In this document: positions 1 to 9,953 of the stretch, one piece after another
How positions within the stretch are numbered: the stretch's first letter is position 1
How the letters are laid out: each line of letters begins with the position of its first letter
From: Micromonospora sp045209745
GTDB taxonomy: Bacteria; Actinomycetota; Actinomycetes; Mycobacteriales; Micromonosporaceae
Assembly (NCBI RefSeq): GCF_045209745.1
Contig: NZ_CP109273.1
Location: 2,914,001-2,978,000 of the forward strand
Direction: 5' to 3'
DNA: 64,000 bases
Position numbers and translations under genes: made by a program
The notes under the pieces: generated by a model
What the model was told of the DNA's origin: nothing
The model's database searches: none
The model's input: the letters and a program-made list of their open reading frames with translations, nothing else

Positions 1-1132
1 GCTGTTCGGCCAGGCCCCGCGCGTGGAGCACGGCGGCCACCTGCGCGGCCAGCGCGGCGAGCATCCGTTCCTCGCGCCGTGCGAACCCCTCCTGCGGCCA
101 TTTCGGCGCGACCTCGAGCACGCCGAGCGGCATGTCGCCGACCGCCAGGGTGGCGCTGAACGCCGTGGCGGGAAGCTCGACGTCGGGCTGCAGGTCGCCG
201 CTGCACGCGATCACCGATCGGGAGGCGTCGCGGATCCGGGCGCCGGGGGCGCCGACCGACCGCCGCACGGCGGCGAGTACCGCGTTGAGCAGTTCACCGT
301 CGGTGTCGGCCGGCGCGCCGACGTGCGTGCCGATCTCGGCTACGACCCGCACCGGATCCGCCCGCGGTGAGGCGTCGATGCCCAGCAGACGATAACGCAG
401 CACAGCGATCGCGATCGCCGCCGGCAGCAGGTACAGGCTCGTGACCTGAGCGACCTGGGCGACCAGGCTGTCGCCGAGCAAGTTCACCACGAGGATGAGG
501 ATGACGCTGCCGAGCAGCCACGCGAGCTGCTGGCGTCGCGGCGCGGCCGACCTGGCCAACCTGACGGTCGCGAGCACCCAGATCGTCGCCGCACCGGCCA
601 GGTACACGACGAACGACACGGTGCCGAGCGGGCCGTCCGACGGCTGCCCCGCGAGCCAGTGCAGCTGGATGAGCACCGCGCCGAGGGCGACGACGCCCAC
701 CGGCCCCCACCAGGTACGTCCGGGCGGGCGCCCGGTGGGGAAGAACGCGGGCAGCGTGCCCAGCATCGTCATGATGCTCCATCCGCCGACCAGGGTGAGG
801 ACCAGTCCGGGAGCGCGTGCCATCCGGTCGCCCGCAGCCGCTGCGGGGCCGAGCCATTCGGCTGCGGCGAACGCCTCCTCGGTCATCGAGAGCTGGGTCA
901 TGGCCCCGACGACCAGGAGGAGCCAGCCGATCGCGTTGGCGGGGCGGAGCCAGGCGAGGAGCGCACCGGCGACGGACCATCCGACACCGACCAGCGTGCC
1001 GGCCAGCGCGAGCGCGAGGGGAAGCCGTGCGCCGTAGGCGGCCGCGGCGAACCCCTCGGCCGTCGCGCCCGCCAGGCCGGCCACGCCGACGAGTACGGCG
1101 ACTGCGCCGACGAAGACTCTCGGAACCCACAT
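1..1132 (-). CDS. Sensor histidine kinase-like membrane protein, N-terminal part (cut by window edge)
   Basis: The minus frame from the ATG at 1132 stays open to the edge, giving about 377 residues without a stop. The first ~240 residues are a run of hydrophobic segments separated by short Arg-rich loops, the layout of an integral membrane sensor domain. A soluble stretch from about residue 280 looks like a GAF domain. In actinomycetes this order is usually followed by a HisKA_3/HATPase kinase core, which would lie left of base 1, so the kinase assignment is inferred and no catalytic motif is visible here. It diverges from the membrane protein at 1303. Confidence 0.65.
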   Translation of the reverse strand, partial: MWVPRVFVGAVAVLVGVAGLAGATAEGFAAAAYGARLPLALALAGTLVGVGWSVAGALLAWLRPANAIGWLLLVVGAMTQLSMTEEAFAAAEWLGPAAAAGDRMARAPGLVLTLVGGWSIMTMLGTLPAFFPTGRPPGRTWWGPVGVVALGAVLIQLHWLAGQPSDGPLGTVSFVVYLAGAATIWVLATVRLARSAAPRRQQLAWLLGSVILILVVNLLGDSLVAQVAQVTSLYLLPAAIAIAVLRYRLLGIDASPRADPVRVVAEIGTHVGAPADTDGELLNAVLAAVRRSVGAPGARIRDASRSVIACSGDLQPDVELPATAFSATLAVGDMPLGVLEVAPKWPQEGFARREERMLAALAAQVAAVLHARGLAEQ

Positions 1133-1302
1133 GGGGATCAGTCTGGAGCCCGTGCGCCCGGGACGCCACGGGCCAGTGTCCCGTTCGGCCGGGCACATCG
1201 CCCGAGTCGACGGGTTCCCTCGCCCTGTCCCGGGGCGCCCTCGTGCCGCGACGCTGGTCGAGCACGACCCAGTCCACCAGTTCATGATCCGGAGGAGATT
1301 CC

Positions 1303-2058
1303 ATGTCCCTGTCCGCCGAAGCGTTTCCGGCCGTGCCCGCGTCGCCCACGCGAGTCCGTCGCCACATCGCGTTCCGCATCATCGTCGCCGCGATCGCGCT
1401 GCTGCTCATCGTCGGATTCGGCGTGTGGCTGTCAATCCTCACGCCGTGGGTGAGCTTCGCCGACACCATTGACCACGGCTGGACCCGCACGCCGGAACTG
1501 CACCGGATGGCCGACACCGTGAGCGCCGCGGTCATGGGCGCGGTCGGCGCCGCCGGCATCGTCCTCGCCGTACTGCCGCGCCGGCGGTCGGCGCTCACCG
1601 CCTGGTTCGTCGCGATGGTCGCGGCGATTGGCATCACCAGCGTGGTCTCGTCGGCCATCCAGGGTCAGGACCTCGTCGGCGCTGCGATCTTCGCGGTCGG
1701 ATGGCTCGCCCTGCTCGTCGTGCCGATCGTGCTCCTCGCGCCCGACCGTCGCAGCCTGCCCGCAGGCGGTGTCGCGTCGGAGGACCGACCGCGCGGGCTG
1801 CTCTTCGCGGCGCTCTGGGCGCTCGTCGTCGCAGGAGCCCTCATCGCGGTCGGCGCGATCGTCTGGCGGCTCGCCGGCGGCATCATCGAGAACCCGCGCG
1901 AGGACGACATCATCGGCTTCGTGCTGCTCGGCCTCGCGTTCGTGCTCGGCGGGGCGCATTGCCTCCGCGCCCGCGAGGGCTGGCGCACGCTCGCGATCAT
2001 CCTGGCCGCGGTGACGGCGTACGCCGTCGTGGCTGGGGTGTCGCTCGCGCTCGGCTGA
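1303..2058 (+). CDS. Multi-pass membrane protein of unknown function
   Basis: This is a 251-residue protein preceded by a good ribosome site (GGAGGAGA seven bases before the ATG). It has six or so hydrophobic helices (roughly residues 24-46, 76-92, 100-118, 122-145, 164-190 and 200-245) and no recognisable catalytic motif. It lies divergent to the sensor kinase-like gene at 1132 and is followed within 35 bases by a decayed insertion sequence. I do not recognise the family; from the pairing with a sensor it could be a transporter or sensory partner, but nothing in the sequence proves that. Confidence 0.7.
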   Translation: MSLSAEAFPAVPASPTRVRRHIAFRIIVAAIALLLIVGFGVWLSILTPWVSFADTIDHGWTRTPELHRMADTVSAAVMGAVGAAGIVLAVLPRRRSALTAWFVAMVAAIGITSVVSSAIQGQDLVGAAIFAVGWLALLVVPIVLLAPDRRSLPAGGVASEDRPRGLLFAALWALVVAGALIAVGAIVWRLAGGIIENPREDDIIGFVLLGLAFVLGGAHCLRAREGWRTLAIILAAVTAYAVVAGVSLALG

Positions 2059-2091
2059 CGCTGCCCTTGCCGACAACCTCGTCCGCGCAGG

Positions 2092-3190
2092 TCACGCGGC
2101 GTTCTCGTACTCGTGGAGGACGCCGCCGAGGCGATCGCGTCTTCGGATGTCGAGGCGGGTGAGTCTGTCCGGATCGGCGATCGGTGCGGGCAACGGGTGC
2201 AACGGGCACGCGTTTTCGCGATGCCCTGATGTGGACGGTGGCCGTTGTAGAACTGTTCGAACTCGCGCAGCGCGTGGAGCAGGTGCCGTTGGTTCCAGAT
2301 CATGGTCCGATCCAACAGTTCATGGCGGCAGGTCTGTACCCACCGTTCCATGATCGAGTTCATGCGGGGTATCCGGACGCCGCTGAGCACGACGTCGATG
2401 CCCGCGTCGGCGAGGACGGTGTCGAACAACTCGGGGAACTTTCCGTCCCGGTCCCGGATCAGGAACCGCGCCCGGCAACCGGTGTCCTCGAGGTCCATCA
2501 CGAGGTTCTTCGCCGCCTGCACGGTCCATGCGGCGGTCGGGTGCGCGGTGGCGCCCAGGACCCGGATCCGGCGGCTGGCGTGGTCGATTACCGCGAACAC
2601 GTACAGCCGCGCTCCGGTCAGGGTGACCGTCTCCAGGAAGTCGCACGCCAGCAGGGCGTCGGCCTGGGAACGGAGGAAGTCGGCCCAGGTGCTGGAGGTC
2701 CGCTCGGGCGCCGGGTCGATCCCAGCCTCCTTCAAGATCTCCCACACGGTCGAGGCGGCCACTTCACGCCGAGGACGAGCAGTTCGCCGTGCAGCCGCCG
2801 GTACCCCCAGCCGGGATTCTCCCCCGCCAGGCGCAGCACCAGGGCGCGAATCGAGTGCACGGTCCGCGGCCGGCCCGGGCGCTTAGACCGAGACGCGTCT
2901 GCGTGACGACGGGCGACCAGGTTGCGATGCCAGCGCAGCACCGTGTCCGGGCGCACCAGCAGCCGCACCTTGCATAGCACGTCGCGCGGCACCCGGTGCA
3001 GCAGCGCTGCCAGCAACCCCCGATCACTCGCGTCGAACCGCACCCTCTCCGTGCCCAGCTGCCTTTCCAGCACCATGATCTGATGGCGCAGCGCCAGGAT
3101 CTCCACGTCCTTGTCTCGATCGCTCATCGGCAGCAGACGCAGCATGGCGAACGCGTTCGTCACACCCAGGTAGGCCAGTCGCAGCAGCAC
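2092..3190 (-). pseudogene. Decayed DDE (integrase-core) transposase with two frameshifts
   Basis: Two minus frames together rebuild one protein close to the intact transposase at 11091-12161: an N-terminal HTH half (ATG at 3190) and an integrase-core half with the DDE landmarks ACDFLET, IRDRDGKF and NSIMERW. The frame changes near 2760, where one G is missing after the GVK codons. It changes again at an A-run near 2213-2216; in the restored frame the protein ends with a typical RRDRLGGVLHEYE tail and stops at 2092. The intact relative is one ORF, so these breaks are decay (or sequencing error) rather than programmed frameshifting. I could not find terminal repeats. Confidence 0.8.
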
Positions 3191-3569
3191 GGCCGACCAT
3201 CATGCCGCAGCGATCGCCAGCCGCGCGAGAGCCCCAGCGAAAGCAATCCGGGTCGACATCCCGGACGCCCCCGCGCACCGGCTCCTACCAGGGCGGATGA
3301 GATTTTCGGCAGGGGCAGGGCCAGCGCGCACGGTTCGATCGGTAGCTGTTTGCCTGCGGTGTGGACCTGTCCCGACAACGCCTCAACGTCCTCTGGGCCT
3401 GCATCCGCGACAAGACCCCCTACCAGCCCGAACAGCCAAGATCCAAAGCTGCGGCAGCATGCAAACTCGCGTAGAGACTCCAGATACCCGTTCCGCAGCC
3501 AATCGGTTCAGATCACGGGGACAGCGTGGTCCGTCCCTGCGCCGCCGGTCGGCTCGGCCGAAGGCCCGA
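3191..3569. other. Intergenic stretch holding an IS110 remnant
   Basis: No intact gene is seen. The only recognisable content is the IS110-type transposase tail at 3373-3474, described separately. The S8 protease gene ends at 3570 on the other strand. Confidence 0.5.
3373..3474 (+). pseudogene. C-terminal remnant of an IS110-family transposase
   Basis: A plus frame ending in TAG at 3474 reads RQRLNVLWACIRDKTPY, matching the last conserved block of IS110 transposases (compare RRVDVLWALVRD in the intact copy ending at 20323). Everything upstream of this block is gone. The stop is followed at once by GAGACTCC, the same string found at the right end of the intact IS110 (20405-20412), so this looks like the right tip of a second, lost IS110 copy. 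Confidence 0.65.
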
Positions 3570-5762
3570 CTACCACATAACGGACGGCATGGGCACCTCC
3601 GTGCCGTAGGCGAACCAGTCGTTCCACTTGCGGACGTCGGCCGAGAACGCCTCCGAGGTCGACGGTGCGACGAAGACATCCGCGGCATTGCCCCTGGTGA
3701 AGGCGACCACATCGGCACGACCGTCGCCGGTGAAGTCGCCCGCGCCGGGGACCGCCACGCCACCGGCGAAGTCGTGGTGCCAAACAGTCGGATCACCGAA
3801 CAACCGCGTGGCCCAGTAGCCGGCCATCGAGAGGGCCACCCGGACGAACGGCGCGTCGCCTCGGGAGAACTCCGCTACATCGTCGCACCCGTCGCCGTTG
3901 AAGTCGCCGACCGCCGGTACCGTGGTGCCCCGAGCAAAGCGGTAGCTCCAGAGCGTCGCAGCCGCGAACCGGTCACCCCGCGAGGAAGCGACCAGCACCC
4001 GGCCGGCCATGCCCCGCTCGAAGGCCGCCAGGTCGTCACGCCCGTCGCAGTCGAAGTCGCCGACCAGCGGCACCGCGTCGCCGCCGAGAAAGGAGTCGCT
4101 CCACCGCACGGTGGTGCCGACGAAGCCGGTCCCGTTCGACAGCGCCACGTACACGGTGCGGTTGACCGAGGGGCTGCCGAGGACGCCCCGGGTCACGGTC
4201 GCGATGTCGTCACGGCCGTCGCCGTTGAAGTCACCGACCGCCGGAGTCTCGTTGGACGCGGCGAACCAGCTGTGCCACCGCTGCGAGGGCCCGAACGACG
4301 ATCCCGTCGACAGTGCCACGTAGACGTCTGCGCTGGTGCCACGGGTGAAGGTGATCAGGTCGGCCCTGCCATCGCCGTTGACGTCACCGACCATCGGGAT
4401 CTCCTCACCAGCGCTGAAGTACTCGTGCCACTTCGTCCCGGTGCCGAAGCTCGACCCGGTGGAGAGCGCCACCCACACGTCGGCGGGCGTGCCACGTACG
4501 AAGGTGACGATGTCGTCGCGGCCGTCGCCGTTCACATCCGCCCCGGTACGTCCGAAACCGTCGTTGCCCGGACCGTTGACGTCGGTATAGAGCACCCGGT
4601 TGGGTGAGCCCCGATGGTCGGTGACCCGGTCCCGGCTCGCCTCGTTGATCAGGGTGGCCGCCACCAGAGCCGGTGAGGCGTCCGGGAAACGCTGGAGGTA
4701 ACGGCCCGCCGCCCCCGTGACGTGCGCGGTCGCGATGGAGGTCCCGCCGGTCAGTCCGGTGCTGGTGTCGCTGGCATTCGTCGTGGTCGGCACACTCTCG
4801 CCCGGGGCGAACAGGTCCACACACCCGCCCCAGTTGGAGCTTGCGGTGCGGTCCTTCAACGCGTGCACAGCGGCGACCGTGACGACCGCCGGCACCCGGC
4901 CGGGGGAGGAGCCGCACGCGTCCTCGTTGCTCTGGCCAGCGGCCGCCACGACCGTGATGCCACGCCTGATCAACTCCGTGGCCGCAGCGTCGACCACTGT
5001 GCTGGGCGCCGATCGGAAGCTGAAGTTGGCCACGGCGGGGCGGACCGCGTTGACGGCGAGCCAGTCCACGGCCGCGAGGAGGGCCGCCGTGGTGCCGGCG
5101 CGGCAACCGATCCGTACCGAGTGCAGGCGGATCTCCTTGGCCATTCCGTGGACCCGACCGCCGACCACTCCCGCCATCGTCGTGCCGTGGCCGTTGCAGT
5201 CGGCTGACCCACCGGGGCCGGTGCCGGCATCGCCGAACGAGACGTCAGCGGAGGCCCGACCGTCGAAGTCGTGGTGGCTCTGCCGGATTCCGGAGTCGAC
5301 CACGTACGCGTGCACGCCCGAGCCGTCCGAGTCCCAGCGGTAGATGTCGTCCATCCCCCGGCGCTGGTCGCTCAGGTCCAGCCCCCATGGCGCGTCCACC
5401 TGGTCGCCGAGGAACTCCAGCTCGACCTGCTGCTCGACGTACGCGATCTCGGGTTCCTTGCTGAGCGCGCGCGCGGTCTCCAGGGTCGTCGTGACCGCGA
5501 AGCCGCGCAGCACGTGCTGGTAGGTGAACTCCAGCTTGCCCGGATGGGTCGCCAGCAGCCGGTCGGCGGTCTGCTCGACGGTTTCCTCACCGGACTTCGG
5601 TTTCGCCAGGACCACGACGTAGCCGTCCTTGACGGCGTCCTTAGCCGCCGGCCGGAACTTCTCTTCGGCTGCGGCGGCCGACGGCCCGGGAGTGAGCAGC
5701 GCCAGGACCGTCAGTACGACGGTGGCCAGGGGAAGTCGGTGTCCTCGTCGTGCGATCGACAT
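3570..5762 (-). CDS. Secreted subtilisin-like (S8) protease with C-terminal FG-GAP repeats
   Basis: The start at 5762 is chosen because it is preceded by GGAGA and begins a signal peptide (Arg-rich N-region, hydrophobic core, cleavage near residue 32). An inhibitor_I9-like propeptide (about 45-115) precedes a proteinase K-type S8 domain with the triad D156 (VVDSG), H192 (NGHGT) and S342 (GGTSIA). From about residue 405 six repeats of the type DxNGDGxDD form an FG-GAP/VCBS region that usually binds Ca2+ and makes a beta-propeller. Oddity: the oxyanion-hole position, normally Asn in AAGN, is Gln277 (AAGQSN), which could weaken catalysis. It follows a strong terminator at 5791-5830, so it is transcribed separately from the gene upstream. 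Confidence 0.9.
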   Translation of the reverse strand: MSIARRGHRLPLATVVLTVLALLTPGPSAAAAEEKFRPAAKDAVKDGYVVVLAKPKSGEETVEQTADRLLATHPGKLEFTYQHVLRGFAVTTTLETARALSKEPEIAYVEQQVELEFLGDQVDAPWGLDLSDQRRGMDDIYRWDSDGSGVHAYVVDSGIRQSHHDFDGRASADVSFGDAGTGPGGSADCNGHGTTMAGVVGGRVHGMAKEIRLHSVRIGCRAGTTAALLAAVDWLAVNAVRPAVANFSFRSAPSTVVDAAATELIRRGITVVAAAGQSNEDACGSSPGRVPAVVTVAAVHALKDRTASSNWGGCVDLFAPGESVPTTTNASDTSTGLTGGTSIATAHVTGAAGRYLQRFPDASPALVAATLINEASRDRVTDHRGSPNRVLYTDVNGPGNDGFGRTGADVNGDGRDDIVTFVRGTPADVWVALSTGSSFGTGTKWHEYFSAGEEIPMVGDVNGDGRADLITFTRGTSADVYVALSTGSSFGPSQRWHSWFAASNETPAVGDFNGDGRDDIATVTRGVLGSPSVNRTVYVALSNGTGFVGTTVRWSDSFLGGDAVPLVGDFDCDGRDDLAAFERGMAGRVLVASSRGDRFAAATLWSYRFARGTTVPAVGDFNGDGCDDVAEFSRGDAPFVRVALSMAGYWATRLFGDPTVWHHDFAGGVAVPGAGDFTGDGRADVVAFTRGNAADVFVAPSTSEAFSADVRKWNDWFAYGTEVPMPSVMW

Positions 5763-5790
5763 CGAATCTCCGATCTCAGTGGTGTCTGAC

Positions 5791-5830
5791 GCCTGGTGCA
5801 CCGGCCCGGCGACGGGCCGGTGCACCAGGC
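5791..5830 (-). terminator. Strong hairpin terminator between surface protein and protease genes
   Basis: Bases 5791-5808 and 5813-5830 are a perfect 18-bp inverted repeat around the loop GCGA, rich in G and C. It lies about 95 bases downstream of the LPxTG-type gene stop and 28 bases upstream of the protease start, both on the minus strand, as expected for a terminator of the surface-protein transcript. No U-tract is obvious, which is common in actinomycetes. Confidence 0.75.
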
Positions 5831-5925
5831 GAGAGTGCTCTGCTCAGGCTCTGGAGGCGCCTGCGGGGTAGCCGGTCACCACCAGCGTGACGGCCAGCAG
5901 CGCAACACCCTCCGGACGGCCACCC

Positions 5926-7032
5926 CTACTGTCCGAACGTGCCGGTGAAGCGGAGCCGACGACGCCGGGCCAAGAGGAACAGCACCGCCCCGGTGCCCAC
6001 CAGCAACGACCCGGCCAGGGCGAACAGGGTGGTCCGGGCGCCGGTGACCGGCAATCCGCCACCGCCACCGGACGCAGGCGGGGCACCGGATGATCCGCCG
6101 GGCGTCGTCCCGTCCGAGGTCGGGGTCGGGGTCGGCGTGCCGCCGTCGGAGGTCGGGGTCGGCGTCGGGGTACCGCAGACCGGTTCGCCGACGGTGTGCC
6201 GGCCCAGTTCGCTGCCGCCCACCGCGTCGCGGACCAGCACAGCGGTTCCCGGTACGGCCGGCACGTCGACGCGGGCGTCACCACCGGCGGCCAGTACCGC
6301 GGTCCCGGCGACGCTGCTGCCGGCGAGGACCTCCACCCGGAACACCCCGCCGGCCGTGCTCGTCAGGTCGACCCTGACCCCGTCGCACCCGTCGGTGAAC
6401 CGCACCTCGACCTCGTCCGGGGTGCACCGCTCCGGCTTGTCGTAGGTGCCGGATATCCAGTACGCGAAGCCGCTGCCCAGCGGGGTGACCACGTAAAACC
6501 GGGCACCGTCGGCGAGCCCGAGGTGTTCGTTGCGGCTGCCGGTCGCGACGGGTGCGACGTCCCGGCCGCCGACGCCCTCGATCAGCACCTGGATCCCGGT
6601 GATCGGGGTGGCCCCGAGGTTGCCGAACGTGAGGAGCAGCGCGGAACACTCACTGGCCGCGGCGACGGTGAGCTGCGGCGGGTTCACGCAGTCGTCCGGT
6701 GACCGGTGCAGGTAGTCGCGGGCGGGCAGCCCTTCGCGGCGGATCTCGAACCGGGCACCGTCCCGCGCGCCGTACTTCTGGCCGCCCCGGGCCCGCATCT
6801 CGAACTCGTCGATCACCTCGCCGTCGCGCAGCACGGTGGTCGCCCACGTCTCGTCACCGCCGATGGTGCCGGTGTCCCAGTCGAATGCGACCGCGCCGCA
6901 CAGGTTCTCGAACCGGATCTCCGGCGGGTCCGCGCCGGCCGGGGTGGTGGCACCGAGGACGAGACCCCCGAGCAGGAGGAGTGAGCCGACGGCGGTGCCG
7001 AGCAGCCGACGGAGGAGAACGGGTGTGCGCAT
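5926..7032 (-). CDS. Cell-surface protein with LPxTG-type C-terminal anchor
   Basis: This is a 368-residue protein. An N-terminal signal peptide (LLRRLL basic region, hydrophobic core, likely cleavage after GAD near residue 35) precedes about 250 residues of beta-rich domain with paired cysteines. A low-complexity linker (repeats of TPTPTSDGG, then Gly-rich) leads to LPVTG, a hydrophobic helix and an ARRRRLR tail. That is the classic sortase signal, so the mature protein should be covalently anchored to the cell wall. Many actinomycete proteins of this build act in hyphal surface or adhesion roles, but the ligand is unknown. No sortase gene is visible in the window. Confidence 0.85.
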   Translation of the reverse strand: MRTPVLLRRLLGTAVGSLLLLGGLVLGATTPAGADPPEIRFENLCGAVAFDWDTGTIGGDETWATTVLRDGEVIDEFEMRARGGQKYGARDGARFEIRREGLPARDYLHRSPDDCVNPPQLTVAAASECSALLLTFGNLGATPITGIQVLIEGVGGRDVAPVATGSRNEHLGLADGARFYVVTPLGSGFAYWISGTYDKPERCTPDEVEVRFTDGCDGVRVDLTSTAGGVFRVEVLAGSSVAGTAVLAAGGDARVDVPAVPGTAVLVRDAVGGSELGRHTVGEPVCGTPTPTPTSDGGTPTPTPTSDGTTPGGSSGAPPASGGGGGLPVTGARTTLFALAGSLLVGTGAVLFLLARRRRLRFTGTFGQ

Positions 7033-7122
7033 GCGGATGTGCCTTTCGGATGGGACGAGAGCCTGTTCGGGCCGCCCAAGCCCAGCACAGCTGCCGGCCC
7101 GGACACATGAGTGCCGGGGTAC

Positions 7123-9816
7123 TCAATTCGGGTTCAGGCCGCCGGTGGGGAGGGCATCCCGCAGCTCCGCCCGTCCGGCGACACCGAGCTTGCGGTATGC
7201 CCGGTTCAGGTGGTTCTCCACCGTGCGCTCCGACAGGTGCAACCGCTGCGCGATCGACCTGGTCCGTTCGCCGGCCGCCGCGGCCAGCACGATCTGCTGT
7301 TCCCGGGCGGTCAGTCGGCCAACCGCCGTCCGTCGGCGCAGCGCCGGGGAGTTGACCGGTTCGGCGATCCGGGCCAGGTGGACGTCGACGACCAGCTGAG
7401 CCCGGGACACCCCGCCGGGCTCGCCGCGGGCCAGCCACCGGGAGTCGGCGAGGCTCGCCGCCTCGGCGGCGTGCAGGGGCATGTCGTACCGGCCGAACCG
7501 GTCGGCGACGTCGAGCAGGCCCTCGGCGTCACCGGCGACGGCTGCGGTGGCGTACCGGACGATGGCCGCGCCGAGCGCCCATCCGGGGTTGGGTGGGTGG
7601 CGGTCGAGCAGCCGGGCCGCTGCCCCGGCATCGCCGAGCCGGACCAGGTCGAGTGCGCCGAGGGTGGCGGCGCCGACGGCACCGAGCCGGGCGTGCTCGG
7701 CGACGGCGTCGGCGAGTACGACGATGCCTGCCCCGTCCCCCTGGGCCGCGCCGTGCCAGGCGCGGGCGCGGGCAACCTCCATGTCGAACAGTCGGACCGA
7801 AGCCGGACCGCTTGCGTACCGGTCCAGGTCGGTGACGACGTCGTCCACCTCGTACCCGAGCTGGACGCAGGCTTGCACGCAGACCGCCGAGGCCCAGCGG
7901 CATACCGGGCGCAGGCCGATGTCCCCGGCCACCAGGCGGGACTCCTGGGCCCAGCGCAGAGCCGTGCGGGGTCGGCCCCTGACCAGCGAGACCTGGGCCA
8001 GCACGAGAGCGTGCAGCGCCTGGCTGACCGGATCGGGCGGATGCAGGCTGGTCTCGTACCCCGCCAGGGCGAGTTCGAGCGCCGACCCGGGGTCTGGACG
8101 GTAGCAGTGCACGAGAGCGAGGAACGGGGAGATCCCGCTGCTCTGCATCTGGCTCGATCCGTGGTGGTGCCGGGCCAGCGGCAACGTCTCCAGGATCAAC
8201 GCCTCCGCCTCGGCGATTCGACCGGCGAGCAGCAGCGCGCACCCGGCGGCGCAGCTGGCGGCGAGCCGGGACGAGACCGAACCGGCCCCGCGCAGGGTCG
8301 CCAGGGCCGGATCGATCACCGCGCAGTCGAGCTGGTACGACCGCAGGTAGAGACCGTAGGCGTCGAGCCCGTCGCGCCAGGGGTCGGACGGTTCCGGTGC
8401 CACCGGCCCGTCCGAGCGGGGGCGCCCCGACCCAGCCCCCGCCCGTCCGGACGCGAGCTCGAGCATGGTACGTGCGGCGTGCACATCGTCGGCGGCGTGC
8501 ACGAGGATCTCGGCGTGCTGGATCGCCACCTGGCAGCGGTCCTCCTCCGTCCCGTTGACGGCGACCTGCTCGGTCAGCTCGACACAGAGCGCGACGGCTT
8601 CGTCTGTCCGTCCCAGGTGGGCCAGTGCCCGGACCGAGGCCAGCCCGGCCAGGATGCCGCCCCCCGCCGACCAGGCACGTTGAGCGAACCGCTGGGCCAG
8701 GGCGTACTCCCGGGTCAACGCGGCCCGTTCGGCGGCGGCCAACATGAATTCGCGGTTGACGGGGCCGCCGCCGTCGAGCCGCCACAGCGCGCTCCGGATA
8801 AGGTTTCCCGGCCCCGGCGGGCCCTCGGCTTCCAGCGCGTCGGCGAGCCGGCGGACGTGTCGCCGCCGGCCCAGGGCCGGGGTGTCGGCCCGGAGCAGCT
8901 CGCCGTAGAGCGGATGGCGGAGCCGGACCGCCGGGTGGTCACCGAGGTCCACGGCGATCAGCCCCCGGCGCTCCAGCGCTTCCAGCACCTCCTCTCCGGT
9001 AATGGCGGACGCCACCGGCAGGGGCACGGGTTCGCCGGCGGCGAGCAGTTCCAGTGCCTCTCGTTCCCCCGTGTCGGTGTCGGCGAGTCGACCCCGTATC
9101 AGCTCGGCCAGCCGGGGGACCGCCGTCATCGGACCGGTGAGCTGCCAGAGGCCGCCCGGGCGATTGAGCAGGCCGGTTTTGAGCGCCGAGGCGACCAGCT
9201 CGCGCAGGAAGAGCGGATTCCCGGCGGCGGCGTCGCGCAGGCGACGCAGCGTACGACCCTCCACCGGACCGTCCAGAGCGGCAACCAGCAGGGCGTCGGA
9301 CGCCTGGGGACTGAGCGCGGCGAGGTCGATCCGGACGACGCCGGCGTCCTTCCACAGCGCGGTCAGCGCATCCCGGCCCGGCTCGTCGGTACGCGCCGTG
9401 GCGAGCAGCGTGATCAGTCCCTCGATGACGGCCTGGTGAAGTACGGCGAGGGATGTCTCGTCGAGCCGGTGGGCGTCATCGACGAACAGGATCGTTTGGC
9501 CCTGCTCGGCGAGGCGACGGAGGCCGAGCAGGCCGAGTTGCACGGGGCCCAGCCCGCCGGTCCGGCCGTCGACGGTCGGAAGCACCCCGGTTAGCCCGGC
9601 GAGCGTCAGGCCGGAGCCGGCGACCGGCCAGCGCACCGGCAGGATCCGGACGGCTCGTAGCCGGTCCGCCGCTTCCTGGGCTAGGCGGGTCTTGCCCACC
9701 CCGATCGGCCCGGCGAGCAACGCGCCCGGGGAGCCGGCGACCCGCAGCGCGGCCACCGCCGAGGCCATCTCCTTCTCGCGGCCGATCAGTGGCGACTCGG
9801 TAGCCGGCCAGGTCAT
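7123..9816 (-). CDS. Large LuxR-family (LAL-type) ATPase regulator
   Basis: The 897-residue protein begins with an AAA-type ATPase domain: Walker A GPIGVGKTR at residues 36-44 and Walker B around ILFVDDAH (about 105-112). A long helical middle region, probably TPR-like, follows. The C-terminus is a LuxR/GerE HTH, LTAREQQIVLAAAAGE to RTVENHLNRAYRKLG (about 833-880). This is the standard LAL architecture of actinomycete pathway regulators, where ATP binding gates DNA binding. The gene stands alone on the minus strand, upstream of the surface protein (90-base gap), so it may regulate that gene; this is inference. No frameshift is seen. Confidence 0.9.
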   Translation of the reverse strand: MTWPATESPLIGREKEMASAVAALRVAGSPGALLAGPIGVGKTRLAQEAADRLRAVRILPVRWPVAGSGLTLAGLTGVLPTVDGRTGGLGPVQLGLLGLRRLAEQGQTILFVDDAHRLDETSLAVLHQAVIEGLITLLATARTDEPGRDALTALWKDAGVVRIDLAALSPQASDALLVAALDGPVEGRTLRRLRDAAAGNPLFLRELVASALKTGLLNRPGGLWQLTGPMTAVPRLAELIRGRLADTDTGEREALELLAAGEPVPLPVASAITGEEVLEALERRGLIAVDLGDHPAVRLRHPLYGELLRADTPALGRRRHVRRLADALEAEGPPGPGNLIRSALWRLDGGGPVNREFMLAAAERAALTREYALAQRFAQRAWSAGGGILAGLASVRALAHLGRTDEAVALCVELTEQVAVNGTEEDRCQVAIQHAEILVHAADDVHAARTMLELASGRAGAGSGRPRSDGPVAPEPSDPWRDGLDAYGLYLRSYQLDCAVIDPALATLRGAGSVSSRLAASCAAGCALLLAGRIAEAEALILETLPLARHHHGSSQMQSSGISPFLALVHCYRPDPGSALELALAGYETSLHPPDPVSQALHALVLAQVSLVRGRPRTALRWAQESRLVAGDIGLRPVCRWASAVCVQACVQLGYEVDDVVTDLDRYASGPASVRLFDMEVARARAWHGAAQGDGAGIVVLADAVAEHARLGAVGAATLGALDLVRLGDAGAAARLLDRHPPNPGWALGAAIVRYATAAVAGDAEGLLDVADRFGRYDMPLHAAEAASLADSRWLARGEPGGVSRAQLVVDVHLARIAEPVNSPALRRRTAVGRLTAREQQIVLAAAAGERTRSIAQRLHLSERTVENHLNRAYRKLGVAGRAELRDALPTGGLNPN

Positions 9817-9953
9817 GGCTGCACCCTAGTCCGGGTGCACCGACGGCCGGCTCAGGCGAACAGCGGGCGGCTCGTCGACGGACCGGCGGAGTCAGTGCCT
9901 GCCGGGGGTGTCTGTGACGGCAAGTTCGCGACGTCAGCCTGACAGGCAAAGGG

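Noticed and set aside
294..1658. 454-codon minus frame crossing two divergent genes
   Set aside because: It overlaps both the sensor-like gene and the membrane protein in wrong frames, is Arg-rich and has no domain.
2092..3190. Programmed frameshifting in the first transposase
   Set aside because: The intact relative at 11091 is a single ORF and there are two separate breaks, so decay or sequencing error fits better.
7111..9594. 827-codon open frame on the plus strand over the LuxR-type gene
   Set aside because: It mirrors the minus-strand regulator, which has clear ATPase and HTH motifs; the plus frame is Gly/Arg/Gln-rich with no domain.
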